In this document: piece by piece, positions 32,402 through 42,543 of the stretch
How positions within the stretch are numbered: position 1 is the stretch's first letter
How the letters are laid out: each line of letters starts with the position of its first letter
Assembly: GCA_964511435.1 (NCBI GenBank)
Contig: CAZEFH010000002.1
Span: 1-64,000 of the forward strand
DNA: 64,000 nt
Source of the DNA: JBGSPL01 sp964511435
Lineage (GTDB): Bacteria; Patescibacteriota; CPR2; UBA1875; CAIMLA01
Reading direction: 5' to 3'
Position numbers and translations under genes: made by a program
The notes under the pieces: model-generated
Told to the model about the DNA's origin: nothing
The model's database searches: none
What the model saw: the letters and a program-made list of their open reading frames with translations, nothing else

Positions 32402-33332
32402 GCGCTATCTCTTCGCGAACTATGTATGTTGGCCGTCCTTTAACGGCATTGAAAATATCTACAAGGTAGACCGCAATGATTCCTTGAAAAGTAGAGAGTA
32501 TGCCCGTAATAAAAATTATTACAGTTAAAAGAACTACATTATTGCTCACATAGTTGTAGTTAATAAATATCTTCAAATAGGCCATAATTAGTAGGCCAAC
32601 TAGGGAAACTCCCGAAAGTGCGATTCCAATCCCGATAATGACTTTAAGTGGAGCCATGCTGAATGAAGTTAACCCCAGTCTTGCGAGTTCTATCATTTTC
32701 TTTATAGTGAACGAAGACTTCCCATAACTTCTTGCTCCAGCTTTATATTCAACTTCAGTCGATCTAAAACCAATCCAATTAAATAGACCTCGATAAAACT
32801 TGGGACTTTCAGGCATGCTGTTAATTTTGTCCAACACTTTACGATCGACAAGTCGGAAATCGGCTTCACCATCCCTTAGATTTAAACCACTAAAAGTATT
32901 CAATATGAAATAAAAGATTGTTGAAGTGATTCTTTTAAAAACTGAGACGCCCTCAGTGAATATCCTGATTGTTTTTACTACATCAAAGCCATTTTCCCAT
33001 TCAGATATGAGTTTAGGAATTAGAGACGGAGGCTGTTGTAAGTCACCATCCATCATAATAATGGCATCGCCCGTAGCCGCTTCAAGTCCAGCCTGAAGTG
33101 CAGCCGCGTGGCCGAAATTACGACTAAATGACAACGCCTTGATATGCTCATTTCTAGCAAGATCGACTAGTTTGTCCCAGGTATCGTCAACCGAGCCATC
33201 ATTAATGTAAATGATTTCAAAGTCGTATTTATCATATAATAGATGGCTCTTTAATTCTTTGTAAAAACTACTTATATTACCACTTTCGTTATAACAGGGA
33301 ATCACAATCGATATTTTTTTCTTTTTGCTCAT
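32391..33332 (-). CDS. Polyprenyl-phosphate glycosyltransferase (DPM1/GtrB-like)
   Basis: About 313 residues. GT2 domain (ISIVIPCYNESGNIS, IYINDGSVDDT, IMMDGDLQQPP) followed by two membrane helices at the C-terminus, the layout of GtrB/ArnC/DPM1 enzymes that load a sugar on to undecaprenyl phosphate for use outside the cell. ATG at 33332 is supported by GGAG; longer in-frame options lack a ribosome site. It could feed the GT-C-like protein at 28977. Confidence 0.92.
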   Translation of the reverse strand: MSKKKKISIVIPCYNESGNISSFYKELKSHLLYDKYDFEIIYINDGSVDDTWDKLVDLARNEHIKALSFSRNFGHAAALQAGLEAATGDAIIMMDGDLQQPPSLIPKLISEWENGFDVVKTIRIFTEGVSVFKRITSTIFYFILNTFSGLNLRDGEADFRLVDRKVLDKINSMPESPKFYRGLFNWIGFRSTEVEYKAGARSYGKSSFTIKKMIELARLGLTSFSMAPLKVIIGIGIALSGVSLVGLLIMAYLKIFINYNYVSNNVVLLTVIIFITGILSTFQGIIAVYLVDIFNAVKGRPTYIVREEIAREK

Positions 33333-34591
33333 TATTTTCTCCAGATTAGATAAATACCACCGACAAGTGCAACGCAATTAGCTATTAATAAGTCGATAAT
33401 AATATCAAATAACTGTCCATGATTCAATATCACTAGTATATAAAATACTAGAAGACTTAGCAAAACTGGGAAAAGGGCCCAATACTTCCTAACTGATAGG
33501 TGATAAGTAAAAATTAGGTTTACGATAGACGATACTAGCATTACCAACCCTAAGGGGACTAGTAAATAATAAAACGTTTGGAATTTTGCACCCATTAAAA
33601 TCCCAATTATTAGTTTTGGGAAAAGAGCGAATCCAGCTAGACCAATAAGTCCAAGACTGACAAGAATTGCTATAGACCTGTATAGTAATTTCCTGTTTTG
33701 CGATGGGGAGTTTTTCGTGCTAACACTGGCCAATAGGACTCCAGGAACTGATGCGGTCAAAAAATATATAATTCGAGCAATTGTCGATATCCCACTATAA
33801 AAACCAGCAATTTCTGAAGAAAAATATTTTCTTACTACAAGAACGTCTGCGGTATATAAAACGGTTAGCCCAAATAAAACTGAAATAATAAACAGTCCCA
33901 GCTTAGCTTGCTGCGAAATTATTTTCTTCTCAGACAAAAACTGTTTTCCTCTTAGTATTATAGGAAGATTAAATTTAGAAAATGGAACTTCTTTTTTAGT
34001 ATTTGAGTATAAATAAGCCCAAGTTATTACAAGAGAAAGAGTATATCCCCAGATTGCCCCTGTTACCTGTATGCCTAATAGTATTAGAATTGAGGCCAAA
34101 ATCAGTTTACCGATTGAGTAGATAATATTTCCAATAGAAACCTTGCTTAGGTGTAGCTTTGATTGCAAATAATATAAACGAAAGATATAGGGTACGGTTA
34201 TGACAAAGAGCGGAGCAAGGGAAATAATCCCAGCTGTTCCGCTGTATTTAAGGTTAATAGCAAGTAGTGGGCTAAGTAAGATAATAGTTATTCCAACGAT
34301 TAAGGAGATAAATAGTGCTATTCTTTCTAATTCAGTAAGAATTAATCCTTTTTCATCGTCACTTGAATGATTATTTTGTATGTTGATTATTAGATAACCA
34401 AAAGAAGTAAAGATTACTCCAAATTCCATGTAAAGAGTGATTAGTGATTGGACTTCGCCAAAGTTTGCGACTGACAGTAATCTGCTTATTACTGGATAAT
34501 ATAAATAATTAAAAAACGAAAACGATAACGTTCCTAGGAAAAATACTAAATTGTGCTTCAGAAAATCGTTCTGTAAAAACTTTTTGACCAC
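33332..34591 (-). CDS. Wzx-like polysaccharide flippase (MOP superfamily)
   Basis: 419 residues, about 12 membrane helices, N-terminus FLQNDFLKHNLVFFLGTLSFSFFNYLYYPVISRLLS with the pattern of oligosaccharide flippases. Would turn lipid-linked oligosaccharides to the outer face. Shares its stop region with the start of the GtrB-like gene. First gene of the minus-strand glycan operon; divergent from galE. Confidence 0.87.
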   Translation of the reverse strand: MVKKFLQNDFLKHNLVFFLGTLSFSFFNYLYYPVISRLLSVANFGEVQSLITLYMEFGVIFTSFGYLIINIQNNHSSDDEKGLILTELERIALFISLIVGITIILLSPLLAINLKYSGTAGIISLAPLFVITVPYIFRLYYLQSKLHLSKVSIGNIIYSIGKLILASILILLGIQVTGAIWGYTLSLVITWAYLYSNTKKEVPFSKFNLPIILRGKQFLSEKKIISQQAKLGLFIISVLFGLTVLYTADVLVVRKYFSSEIAGFYSGISTIARIIYFLTASVPGVLLASVSTKNSPSQNRKLLYRSIAILVSLGLIGLAGFALFPKLIIGILMGAKFQTFYYLLVPLGLVMLVSSIVNLIFTYHLSVRKYWALFPVLLSLLVFYILVILNHGQLFDIIIDLLIANCVALVGGIYLIWRK

Positions 34592-34665
34592 AGTTGTATT
34601 CTACTATTTATCAGCCTGGTTTTGAAGGTAATAATAGAGTAAAATCAAATATGTAAGGAGATAGA

Positions 34666-35655
34666 ATGAGTAAAATACTTGTTACTGGTGGGGCCGGTTA
34701 TATAGGAAGCCACACTGTAAGAAAACTACGTGAAGCTGGCTATGAAATAGTAATATACGACAACCTATCTTCTGGTCACAGGGATGCCATCAAGGAGTTT
34801 CGTCTGATTGAGGGCAATCTCGAAGATCTTGAAAAGCTAGATAAAGTCTTTGAAGCTGAAAAATTTGAAGCGGTGGTCCATTTTGCCGGTAGTATCGAAG
34901 CGGGCGAATCAAATACTGACCCGAAACGTTTCTTTCAGAATAATTTCGTCAACAGTCTGAATCTAGCCGATATGATGGTGAAACACGGAGTAAAAAAGAT
35001 TATTTTTTCGTCCACGGCCGCTGTATATGGTGAGCCAGAGAAAATGCCGGTGGTTGAAACTTCACCCACTGAGCCAACGAATATTTATGGACTTTCAAAA
35101 CTGATGTTTGAACATGTTCTTAAGGCTTATGACTATGCCTATGGACTAAAGTCGGTCGCCTTACGCTATTTTAATGCGACCGGGGCTGACCCATCTGGAG
35201 AGATTGGGCCGGACCATAAGCACAAAACACACCTTTTGACCGTAGCTTTCCTAACGGCACTCGGTAAGCGGGACGCCATAAGTATCTTTGGAACGGATTA
35301 TCCAACCGAAGATGGAACTGGAGTTCGAGACTATGTTCACGTAAACGATCTCGCAGACGCACATGTGCTTGCATTAAAATATCTTGATGCAGGGAATGAT
35401 AGTAATATCTTTAACCTTGGGAATGAGCGTGGCAATTCAGTGAGAGAAGTGATTGAGATTGCAAAAGATGTTTCTGGTGTTGACTTTAAAGTTATTGAAG
35501 AAGCGCGTAGAGATGGCGACCCAGCGAAGATTGTTGCTAGTTCAGGTAAAGCAAAAGATATCCTCGGGTGGAAGCCTCAGCTCGAAGACCTTCGAAGAAT
35601 AGAAGAAACAGCATGGAAGTGGCATAGCGGCCACCCAGACGGCTATAAGGACTAG
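34666..35655 (+). CDS. galE: UDP-glucose 4-epimerase
   Basis: 329 residues. Extended SDR: NAD-binding GGAGYIGSHTVRKL at the N-terminus, catalytic Ser/Tyr in SSTAAVYG and YGLSKLMFEH (YxxxK), RYFNATGADP typical of GalE. Converts UDP-glucose to UDP-galactose (or the GlcNAc pair). AAGGAG 6-7 nt upstream; a -10 TAAAAT lies at 34640-34645. Confidence 0.95.
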   Translation: MSKILVTGGAGYIGSHTVRKLREAGYEIVIYDNLSSGHRDAIKEFRLIEGNLEDLEKLDKVFEAEKFEAVVHFAGSIEAGESNTDPKRFFQNNFVNSLNLADMMVKHGVKKIIFSSTAAVYGEPEKMPVVETSPTEPTNIYGLSKLMFEHVLKAYDYAYGLKSVALRYFNATGADPSGEIGPDHKHKTHLLTVAFLTALGKRDAISIFGTDYPTEDGTGVRDYVHVNDLADAHVLALKYLDAGNDSNIFNLGNERGNSVREVIEIAKDVSGVDFKVIEEARRDGDPAKIVASSGKAKDILGWKPQLEDLRRIEETAWKWHSGHPDGYKD

Positions 35656-35686
35656 TGAACAAATAGTTCAATTTATAACCTTTTTA

Positions 35687-35695
35687 TGCTAAAAT
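35687..35695 (+). promoter_or_regulatory. Extended -10 promoter of ABC exporter operon
   Basis: TG-C-TAAAAT in TTTTTATGCTAAAATAGC, 9 nt before the ATG at 35704. The first gene lacks a ribosome site and is probably translated from a very short or absent leader. Confidence 0.6.
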
Positions 35696-35703
35696 AGCGA
35701 AGT

Positions 35704-36495
35704 ATGAATGATAGTCGCTATTTTAAATACTGGCACTTAATCAAAGAAATCGCTGTCACAGACTTTAAGATGAAATATCAGGGCTCCGTTCTGGGCTATA
35801 TCTGGTCTTTGGCGAAGCCTCTAGGTCTATTTACAGTACTATATGTGATATTTACGATGGTTTTTAAGTTAGGAACCGGTATTCCACATTACCCAGTATA
35901 TTTGCTTTTGGGAGTAATGATTTTTCAGTTTTGGTCTGAAGCAACGTCGTCGGCAATGCTTTCAATATTTTCTAAGGGGGACTTGATTCGAAAGGTATAT
36001 TTCCCACGAATAGTATTAGTCGTCTCGGCAACAATGACTTCGCTGATAACCTTTTCTCTGAATATGATAGTGGTTCTATTCTTTGCGCTCCTAAACCATG
36101 TAGAATTGTCCTGGAACATTTTACTTGTGATACCGGCGATAATTGAGCTTTACATATTTATTTTAGGGGTCTCTTTCTACCTTAGTGCGATGTTTGTTAA
36201 GTTTCATGACATTGGACATATTTGGGATATTACCAATCAAGCGCTATTCTATTTAACTCCGATACTGTATTCGATCGCCGCTGTCCCAAATATCTATGCA
36301 AAATTTATGATTCTTTCTCCAATTGCTCAAACAATGCAGCAAATACGACACTCATTTATCCCGCTAGAAGGAGTCTTAACAATCCAAGATTATTGGGGGT
36401 TCGCGTATATACCGGAAATTTTTGTTTTATTTGTGTTTATATCCGGTTATTACATTTTCAACAAAATGGCCGCTAAATTTGCTGAGGAGGTTTAA
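35704..36495 (+). CDS. Polysaccharide ABC exporter permease (Wzm type)
   Basis: 263 residues, six membrane helices, N-terminal amphipathic part YWHLIKEIAVTDFKMKYQGSVLGYIWSL typical for ABC-2 polysaccharide/teichoic acid exporters (Wzm, TagG). Forms the channel with the ATPase encoded directly after it (start at the next base). Moves finished lipid-linked polymer across the membrane. Confidence 0.93.
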   Translation: MNDSRYFKYWHLIKEIAVTDFKMKYQGSVLGYIWSLAKPLGLFTVLYVIFTMVFKLGTGIPHYPVYLLLGVMIFQFWSEATSSAMLSIFSKGDLIRKVYFPRIVLVVSATMTSLITFSLNMIVVLFFALLNHVELSWNILLVIPAIIELYIFILGVSFYLSAMFVKFHDIGHIWDITNQALFYLTPILYSIAAVPNIYAKFMILSPIAQTMQQIRHSFIPLEGVLTIQDYWGFAYIPEIFVLFVFISGYYIFNKMAAKFAEEV

Positions 36496-37701
36496 GTGAA
36501 TAGCGGTATTGCGATTAAAGTTGAAAATGTTTATAAGTCTTTCAGGATTCCTCATGAAAGAAATAGTTCTCTTAAGTCAGCGGCAATCAATCTCTTTAAG
36601 AAGAAAAAGTATACTCGTTACGAAGCAGCTAAGGGGATTAGTTTTGAGGTAAAAAGAGGGGAATTTTTAGGCGTCATCGGCCGTAATGGCTGTGGCAAAA
36701 GTACTATGTTAAAAATGTTGGCTGGTATCTATGTCCCAGAAAAGGGTAAGATAACCATAGATGGGACACTTTCACCGTTTCTTGAGCTAGGAGTGGGCTT
36801 CAATCCAGAACTTTCAGCAAGAGACAATGTTTATCTTAACGGGGTTATTCTTGGCCTAACAAGAAAAGAAATTGACGAGAAGTTTGATGAAATAATTAAA
36901 TTTTCCGAGTTAGAAGAATTTGTTGACCAGAAGCTGAAAAATTTTTCTTCAGGCATGCAGGTAAGATTAGCCTTTTCTGTTGCAATACATGCTCATGCAG
37001 ACATTCTGCTAATTGACGAAGTTCTGGCTGTTGGCGATGTGAATTTCCAACGAAAATGCTTTAATGTTTTTAAAGAATTGAAAGCATCCGGTAAAACAAT
37101 TGTGTTTGTGTCTCATAGTATGGATATGGTTGAAAAGTTTTGTGATAGGGTTTTAGTCTTTGAGAAGGCAGAAATCGCCTTTGATGGGGGCGCTCAGGAA
37201 GCAGCAATTGAGTATCTGAAACTCCAATCTCAAAGTATTGATACCGAGAAAACAGTAAGCTTCGATACAAGTGTAGTTATCAAAGATATATCCCTAAATG
37301 ATAAAAATGAAAACGGGTTGTTTGGTTTTAAGGATAAGGTTCAATTAACGATAACAGTTGATAGTGCGATATCTGGTTCTGATTTAGGTATTGGTTTTGG
37401 TTTATTTGAAGAAGAGACCGGATTAAGAGTCGCCGGTTTTAATTCTCACAGTGATGAGAAAAAACTTGGTTTTAAGAGAGGGATAAATAAATTTTCACTC
37501 TCGATTGATCCGGAGCAGATATTACAAGGAAGGTATTATTTTCAAGCTAGTATCTTTAAAGGCGATCCGGATTTGGGGAATTATCTTGCTTCATATGACA
37601 GTAAAAGAACATCAAAATATCTAACTTTTCCCAAGTCAAATCAAGTTTCTCCTGGTATAGTCTCTCTAAAACACTGCTGGGATCAAGATGAAAAAAGCTA
37701 G
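36496..37701 (+). CDS. Polysaccharide ABC exporter ATPase (Wzt type)
   Basis: 401 residues. ATPase with Walker A GRNGCGKST near residue 63, signature FSSGMQVRLAFS, Walker B ILLIDEVLAVGD, H-loop VSHSMD. Residues about 255-395 form an extra beta-sandwich, as in Wzt proteins that recognise the modified end of the polymer. GTG start. The following gene starts inside its last codons. Confidence 0.93.
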   Translation: MNSGIAIKVENVYKSFRIPHERNSSLKSAAINLFKKKKYTRYEAAKGISFEVKRGEFLGVIGRNGCGKSTMLKMLAGIYVPEKGKITIDGTLSPFLELGVGFNPELSARDNVYLNGVILGLTRKEIDEKFDEIIKFSELEEFVDQKLKNFSSGMQVRLAFSVAIHAHADILLIDEVLAVGDVNFQRKCFNVFKELKASGKTIVFVSHSMDMVEKFCDRVLVFEKAEIAFDGGAQEAAIEYLKLQSQSIDTEKTVSFDTSVVIKDISLNDKNENGLFGFKDKVQLTITVDSAISGSDLGIGFGLFEEETGLRVAGFNSHSDEKKLGFKRGINKFSLSIDPEQILQGRYYFQASIFKGDPDLGNYLASYDSKRTSKYLTFPKSNQVSPGIVSLKHCWDQDEKS

Positions 37702-38743
37702 TATAGTTGTAACTGGTGGTGACGGAGGATATGGCAATCTTGGAGACGAAGCTCTCCTTGAATCTGTAAAAGAGTTTTACCATCAATATCTAGAAAAATT
37801 TAATGTCATTATTTTAATGGCAAACACGCCCTTAACACAGAATGATGGTTTTGTTTATGTAAAAGATGATATAGAATCTTGGGAAAAGGCAAATATTAAT
37901 ACCAAAGATATTAAGCTAGTTCATTATTATGGCGGTGGCTATTTGAATAAGTATTGGTTTGAAGAAAAAATATGGCTCTATCGATATCTATGTGAACAAG
38001 GACTTTCTTCCAAAAAAGTTGTTTTTACCGGTCAAGGCTTGGGACCGTTTAATGAGAAACAAATGACTGAGATAGGGGATATTGCTAAAAATTCAGCTGT
38101 TTTTGCGATGAGGGACAATGCATTTCAATCCCCAAAAACAAGTTTTTCTTTTGATGAAACAATCTCGCGCTTTAGTCTATGGAGATTATACCCCAGAAGA
38201 AGAAAATATATTAATGTTCATTTTAGGCCAGGTGAAGCATACTCTGAAACTGAAGAAAAAGATATTATTTCAAAGACGAACTTAATTACCAAGTTTGCTA
38301 ATAAGCGGGGCCTAAAAGTTCGTATTTTTACAATGTTATATCAAGAGAAAGAGCGTCTCGAAAAGATTTTGAGAGGGGTGGAAGGTATAGAAATCTGGGA
38401 TAGGCCAATAAATTTTTCAGAGTTGACTAGTTTTCTTGGTAGGGGCTATATAAATATTTCCCAAAGTTACCATGGTGTGTTGGCTTCATTATATTCAGGA
38501 ACACCAGTTATTGGTATATACAGCAACGACTATTATCAAAGTAAGTACCAGGGTCTAAAAGACATACTTGTGTCAGATTTATTTACTATGGCGCCCATAG
38601 ATAAAATAGAAGAAACAAATATTCTAGAATTATTGAAACGTAATTCATTTAAAAATAAATTAATACGTTGTTTACGGCTAAATAATCTAAAAAAACAAAA
38701 TCACGACGTCTACAAAAAAATTAGGAGTATATTAAATGGTTAA
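37688..38743 (+). CDS. Polysaccharide pyruvyl transferase family protein
   Basis: 351 residues. N-terminal GGDGGYGNLGDEALLESV and HYYGGGYLNKYW, then FTGQGLGPF and AMRDNAF: the pattern of the CsaB/WcaK polysaccharide pyruvyl transferase family, which adds pyruvate ketals to sugars. Overlaps both neighbours by 14 and 8 nt. A polymer end mark read by the Wzt C-terminal domain is possible (inference). Confidence 0.86.
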   Translation: MKKASIVVTGGDGGYGNLGDEALLESVKEFYHQYLEKFNVIILMANTPLTQNDGFVYVKDDIESWEKANINTKDIKLVHYYGGGYLNKYWFEEKIWLYRYLCEQGLSSKKVVFTGQGLGPFNEKQMTEIGDIAKNSAVFAMRDNAFQSPKTSFSFDETISRFSLWRLYPRRRKYINVHFRPGEAYSETEEKDIISKTNLITKFANKRGLKVRIFTMLYQEKERLEKILRGVEGIEIWDRPINFSELTSFLGRGYINISQSYHGVLASLYSGTPVIGIYSNDYYQSKYQGLKDILVSDLFTMAPIDKIEETNILELLKRNSFKNKLIRCLRLNNLKKQNHDVYKKIRSILNG

Positions 38744-41660
38744 AAAGCCAAAAATTAGCGTTATTATTCCTTGCTATAATCAGGGTCAATATGCTTTTGA
38801 TGCAGTGAGATCTGTTTTTGCACAAACGAGAAATGATTTTGAAATAATTATTGTTAATGATGGTTCTAATGACGATCATACAGACAAATTGCTGCAAGAA
38901 ATTAGCAAAAAACACCCCGATGTTATGGTTTTTAATAAGAGAAATGGTGGACTTTCTGATGCCAGAAATTATGGTATCGGTAAAGCCCGAGGTGACTACA
39001 TCGTCTGTCTTGACAGCGACGATGCTCTTAGACCAACCTACCTAGAGAAAACAGCTAAGATACTTGACGGCGACAAGGACCAAAGGATTGGATTTGTATC
39101 AACTTGGATACAGGAGTTTGGTCTCCGTTCAGAAGTATGGCGACCAAAGGTGGAGAATAAAACCGATATTCTGTTAACAAATCATTTCATAGCTGGGTCA
39201 ATGTTCCGCAAAAGTTCTTGGGAACAAGTCGGGGGTTATAAGAAAGAAATGATTGGCGGCTACGAAGACTGGGAATTTTGGCTTAGTATTGTTGAAAGCG
39301 GTAAGGATTGGAGGATAATCGAGGAGCCTCTATTCTTGTACCGAATTAGGCATAATTCTATGCTTCAAAATGCAACAGAAAAACACAAGCAGCTCTACGA
39401 ATTACTCATTAAATTTCATAAAAAGTTATTTTCTGATCAAAGTAATGAAATAATTGCGGATTATGCAGCACTCAACCAAAAGCTTAGAACGGATCTTTCA
39501 GACGCATATTCAAAAACATCTCAAGTCACAAGCGATTACTACAGTGTAAATGAGGAATTGATTCAATTAAAAATGTCTCGCGTTACTCGTTACGTCATTA
39601 AACTTAGAGATAATCTGGTTGATCTACGAACGGCAGTACACGATCGAATAGCGAAAACTAAAAAGGGTACCAGGTCGCAGATCAGTAGGTTAATTCCCGC
39701 AAAAATTAAATCAAATATTTCAAGTTTTAAAAACGCTCTTTTGGGAATTCGATACACAACTATTGAAAATCAAGCTATCCAAAGCGGTCTCCCTTTAGTG
39801 TCGATCATTACTCCATTTTATAATCATGGTGCAACTATCCTTGAAACTGTCGATAGTGTTTTGGGACAAAGTTACCAAAACTTCGAATACATTATTGTAA
39901 ATGATGGGTCAAATCCAGAAAATACTGCTATACTCTCGAAAATAAAGGATAGTCGGATAAAGATAATCACACACCACAAAAACCTTGGGAATGGCAGCCC
40001 AGCGACGGCACGTAATACCGGCATCAAGGAATCTTGGGGGCGTTACGTTCTCTGTTTGGATGCCGATGATAAACTTGATAAAACATTTTTAGAAAAGGCA
40101 CTGGTTTTGCTTGAAACAACACCTGGGGTTGCTGTTGTAACTACTGATACAAGTATGTTTGGTGCAGTAGAGCGTGTACTGGAATACGCTGATTATAACC
40201 CAGCCGAACTAATTAAAAACAATATAGTTATTACAGCTGCTGTTTATCGTAAAGAAGCCTGGGAAGCCGTAGGAGGCTATAAATCAGAGATTGGCTATGA
40301 AGACTGGGAGTTTTGGATTGCGTTAGCAGAAAAGGGTTATTTTGGTAAAAAGATTGCTGAAAAACTATTTTTTTACAGAACTGCAGACACATCACGTTAT
40401 CAGGAGGACGTAAAGAACCATAGTCAAAATCTAGAAAAAATTAATCAGCTACATCCGTCTTTTTACTCAAATATTGAGTACTATCTGAAAAAATTTCAGA
40501 AAAATAAGCAAATCGTGATACCAGGCACAGCTTTCATAAACCTAAGGAGCAACAGTGATTATCTGAAAAATGATCAGCGGAAAAAGGTCGTAGTGGCAGT
40601 TCCTTGGCTTACTTATGGAGGAGCAGAAACACTTTTATACAACTTCTGTAGAGGGTTGTCGGCCGAATACGATTTTACATTTATTACTGGCTATAAGTCA
40701 GATAATGAGTGGGAATATCGTTTCAGAGAGTTTAGTGACTCCATCTATCATTTGCCAAATATTTTGGAACATGAGCAACTACAGTTAGAGTTTATTTCAA
40801 ACTATATTTCTACTAGGAATGTAGAGATTTTTCATGTTTTTCACTGTCAATATCCACTTACTATGCTATCTGAATTAAAAAAGCGCCATCCAGGTCTAAA
40901 AATTATTGTGACAATGTTTAATTCTAGTGTAGATTTTTTCTGGCAATCCCTTGAGTTAGGTGACTACGTCGATGTTTATACTAGCGATAATACTACGGTT
41001 ACAGATATTGTTAGCGCTAGGTTGCCCCATAAAATAGTTATACCGATTTTGAATGGGATAGATGTTTATGGAGATTATTCTCCAGATAGCTATGATCGGA
41101 ACGTAACAAGGGAATCATTGGGTGTTACCAAGGATGATAAAGTAATATGTTTTGTGGGGCGACTATCTGAAGAAAAGAACGTTTCAGCCGTTGTAAAACT
41201 AGCCGATGCCATAAAAAACATTCCTAATACGAGGGTGATTATCGTAGGAGATGGTCCAGAGAAAAAGCGGGTGTTGGCTGCAGTGAGAAGAAATAATAAA
41301 GTACTATATCTTGGATATAGGGATGATGTGGCAGCAATATTATCTGCTAGCGATATATTTTTCTTACCATCTCATGTCGAAGGTTTCCCCCAAACACTAG
41401 TCGAGGCCATGGCTCTCGGTAATGTTTTAGTGACTTCTACGGCAGGAGAGATGAAAAAAATAGTCGATGATAGTATAGGCAGAACATTCGATTCAAAAAA
41501 TATTGGTCACGCAATAGAGATTATTAAAGACTTATTATTACAGGACAAAGGACTTTTTGACATGCAGAGAAATGCTGTCGCTAAAGCGCGTAAATATTAT
41601 TCATACAGTCGAATGATTGATGATTATGATTGTCTTTACGGGGATCTAGGGAGAAAATAA
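38736..41660 (+). CDS. Triple-domain glycosyltransferase (GT2-GT2-GT4)
   Basis: 974 residues. First GT2 domain at about 5-230 (ISVIIPCYNQGQYAFDAV, DSDDA), a helical linker at about 240-340, second GT2 domain at about 350-590 (VSIITPFYNHGATILETV, LDADD), and a C-terminal GT4 domain at about 615-974 (VAVPWLTYGGAETLLYNF, VIIVGDGPEKKRVL, LPSHVEGFPQTLVEAMALG). One protein may add three sugars, or build a repeat, much as chain-length-controlled polymerases do. Substrates not known. Start overlaps the previous stop. Confidence 0.93.
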   Translation: MVKKPKISVIIPCYNQGQYAFDAVRSVFAQTRNDFEIIIVNDGSNDDHTDKLLQEISKKHPDVMVFNKRNGGLSDARNYGIGKARGDYIVCLDSDDALRPTYLEKTAKILDGDKDQRIGFVSTWIQEFGLRSEVWRPKVENKTDILLTNHFIAGSMFRKSSWEQVGGYKKEMIGGYEDWEFWLSIVESGKDWRIIEEPLFLYRIRHNSMLQNATEKHKQLYELLIKFHKKLFSDQSNEIIADYAALNQKLRTDLSDAYSKTSQVTSDYYSVNEELIQLKMSRVTRYVIKLRDNLVDLRTAVHDRIAKTKKGTRSQISRLIPAKIKSNISSFKNALLGIRYTTIENQAIQSGLPLVSIITPFYNHGATILETVDSVLGQSYQNFEYIIVNDGSNPENTAILSKIKDSRIKIITHHKNLGNGSPATARNTGIKESWGRYVLCLDADDKLDKTFLEKALVLLETTPGVAVVTTDTSMFGAVERVLEYADYNPAELIKNNIVITAAVYRKEAWEAVGGYKSEIGYEDWEFWIALAEKGYFGKKIAEKLFFYRTADTSRYQEDVKNHSQNLEKINQLHPSFYSNIEYYLKKFQKNKQIVIPGTAFINLRSNSDYLKNDQRKKVVVAVPWLTYGGAETLLYNFCRGLSAEYDFTFITGYKSDNEWEYRFREFSDSIYHLPNILEHEQLQLEFISNYISTRNVEIFHVFHCQYPLTMLSELKKRHPGLKIIVTMFNSSVDFFWQSLELGDYVDVYTSDNTTVTDIVSARLPHKIVIPILNGIDVYGDYSPDSYDRNVTRESLGVTKDDKVICFVGRLSEEKNVSAVVKLADAIKNIPNTRVIIVGDGPEKKRVLAAVRRNNKVLYLGYRDDVAAILSASDIFFLPSHVEGFPQTLVEAMALGNVLVTSTAGEMKKIVDDSIGRTFDSKNIGHAIEIIKDLLLQDKGLFDMQRNAVAKARKYYSYSRMIDDYDCLYGDLGRK

Positions 41661-41661
41661 A

Positions 41662-42543
41662 TTGCATTTGGATAGTTATAAACTCCTAGGGATAGATATA
41701 GTAGATAGTAGTTTGGCTAAACTTGGCCGAGAGCTTGGCATTGCTCTGTCAGGGGACAAAAAATTAGCACTTGTAAAAGTAAATACGGAATTACTACGAA
41801 GACAGTTAAATGATACGAGCTTTAAAAGAACATTACATGAATCTGATGTCATTATTCCTGATGGCCGAGGGGTTCAGTGGGCAGCTAAGTACCTTACAAT
41901 GCCTGTTACCCGGAATAAATTTATGAGACCAATACAGTCTGTCTGGCAGATGATTTATAGTGGCGCAGCAATTGTCCTGAACCCAAGCTTTATTTCTTAT
42001 CCAATCACAGAGGTTTTTCCGGGGATCGAAGCCTTTAATCTGATGCTACAAGCCGTTGAAGATAGTGGGAAATCAGTGTATTTTTTTGGTGCAAAACAGA
42101 AAGATCTCGAGCTTGCTATCGAGAATATTCGTCTAGACCACCCGAAGTTGAAAATAGCCGGCTTTCAGAACGGTTATGATTTCCAGTCTGATTCCAAAGT
42201 TGATCCAGTGGCAGATATCAACAAGACGGACGCAGCCCTTCTGATAGTGGCACTTGGCAGTCCTAAACAAGAATACTGGATTCATGAAAATCTACCAAAA
42301 TTGAAGCACGTGAAAGTCGCTGTCGGTGAAGGTGGTACACTTGTCCGTATCGCTTATCCGAGGCAAAAAGCTCCAACGTGGGTGAATCGCCTAGGCCTTG
42401 AGTGGCTCTGGCGGCTCTTCTTCAATAGTAGTCTCACCGAGGGTAGGGGTAGGTGGAAGCGGTTTTGGGATTCAGTGCCGCGGTTTATTTATGAGATGGT
42501 AAAATGGAAGATAAAGAATGGATATGCAAAAGTTACTAAATAA
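41662..42543 (+). CDS. WecG/TagA/CpsF-family glycosyltransferase
   Basis: 293 residues, TTG start directly after the previous stop, no strong ribosome site. Family motifs: VKVNTELLRRQLND, IIPDGRGVQWAAKYL, VYFFGAKQKDLELA, LLIVALGSPKQEYWI, VAVGEGGTLVRIAY. Family enzymes add ManNAc-type sugars to undecaprenyl-PP-GlcNAc, the second step after a WecA/TagO enzyme, which is encoded at 46332. C-terminal basic amphipathic tail for membrane contact. Confidence 0.92.
   Translation: MHLDSYKLLGIDIVDSSLAKLGRELGIALSGDKKLALVKVNTELLRRQLNDTSFKRTLHESDVIIPDGRGVQWAAKYLTMPVTRNKFMRPIQSVWQMIYSGAAIVLNPSFISYPITEVFPGIEAFNLMLQAVEDSGKSVYFFGAKQKDLELAIENIRLDHPKLKIAGFQNGYDFQSDSKVDPVADINKTDAALLIVALGSPKQEYWIHENLPKLKHVKVAVGEGGTLVRIAYPRQKAPTWVNRLGLEWLWRLFFNSSLTEGRGRWKRFWDSVPRFIYEMVKWKIKNGYAKVTK

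Noticed and set aside
30459..34591. Minus-strand glycan genes as a transferred island
   Set aside because: They are AT-rich, but AT-rich composition is common to the whole glycan block, and no mobility genes flank them.
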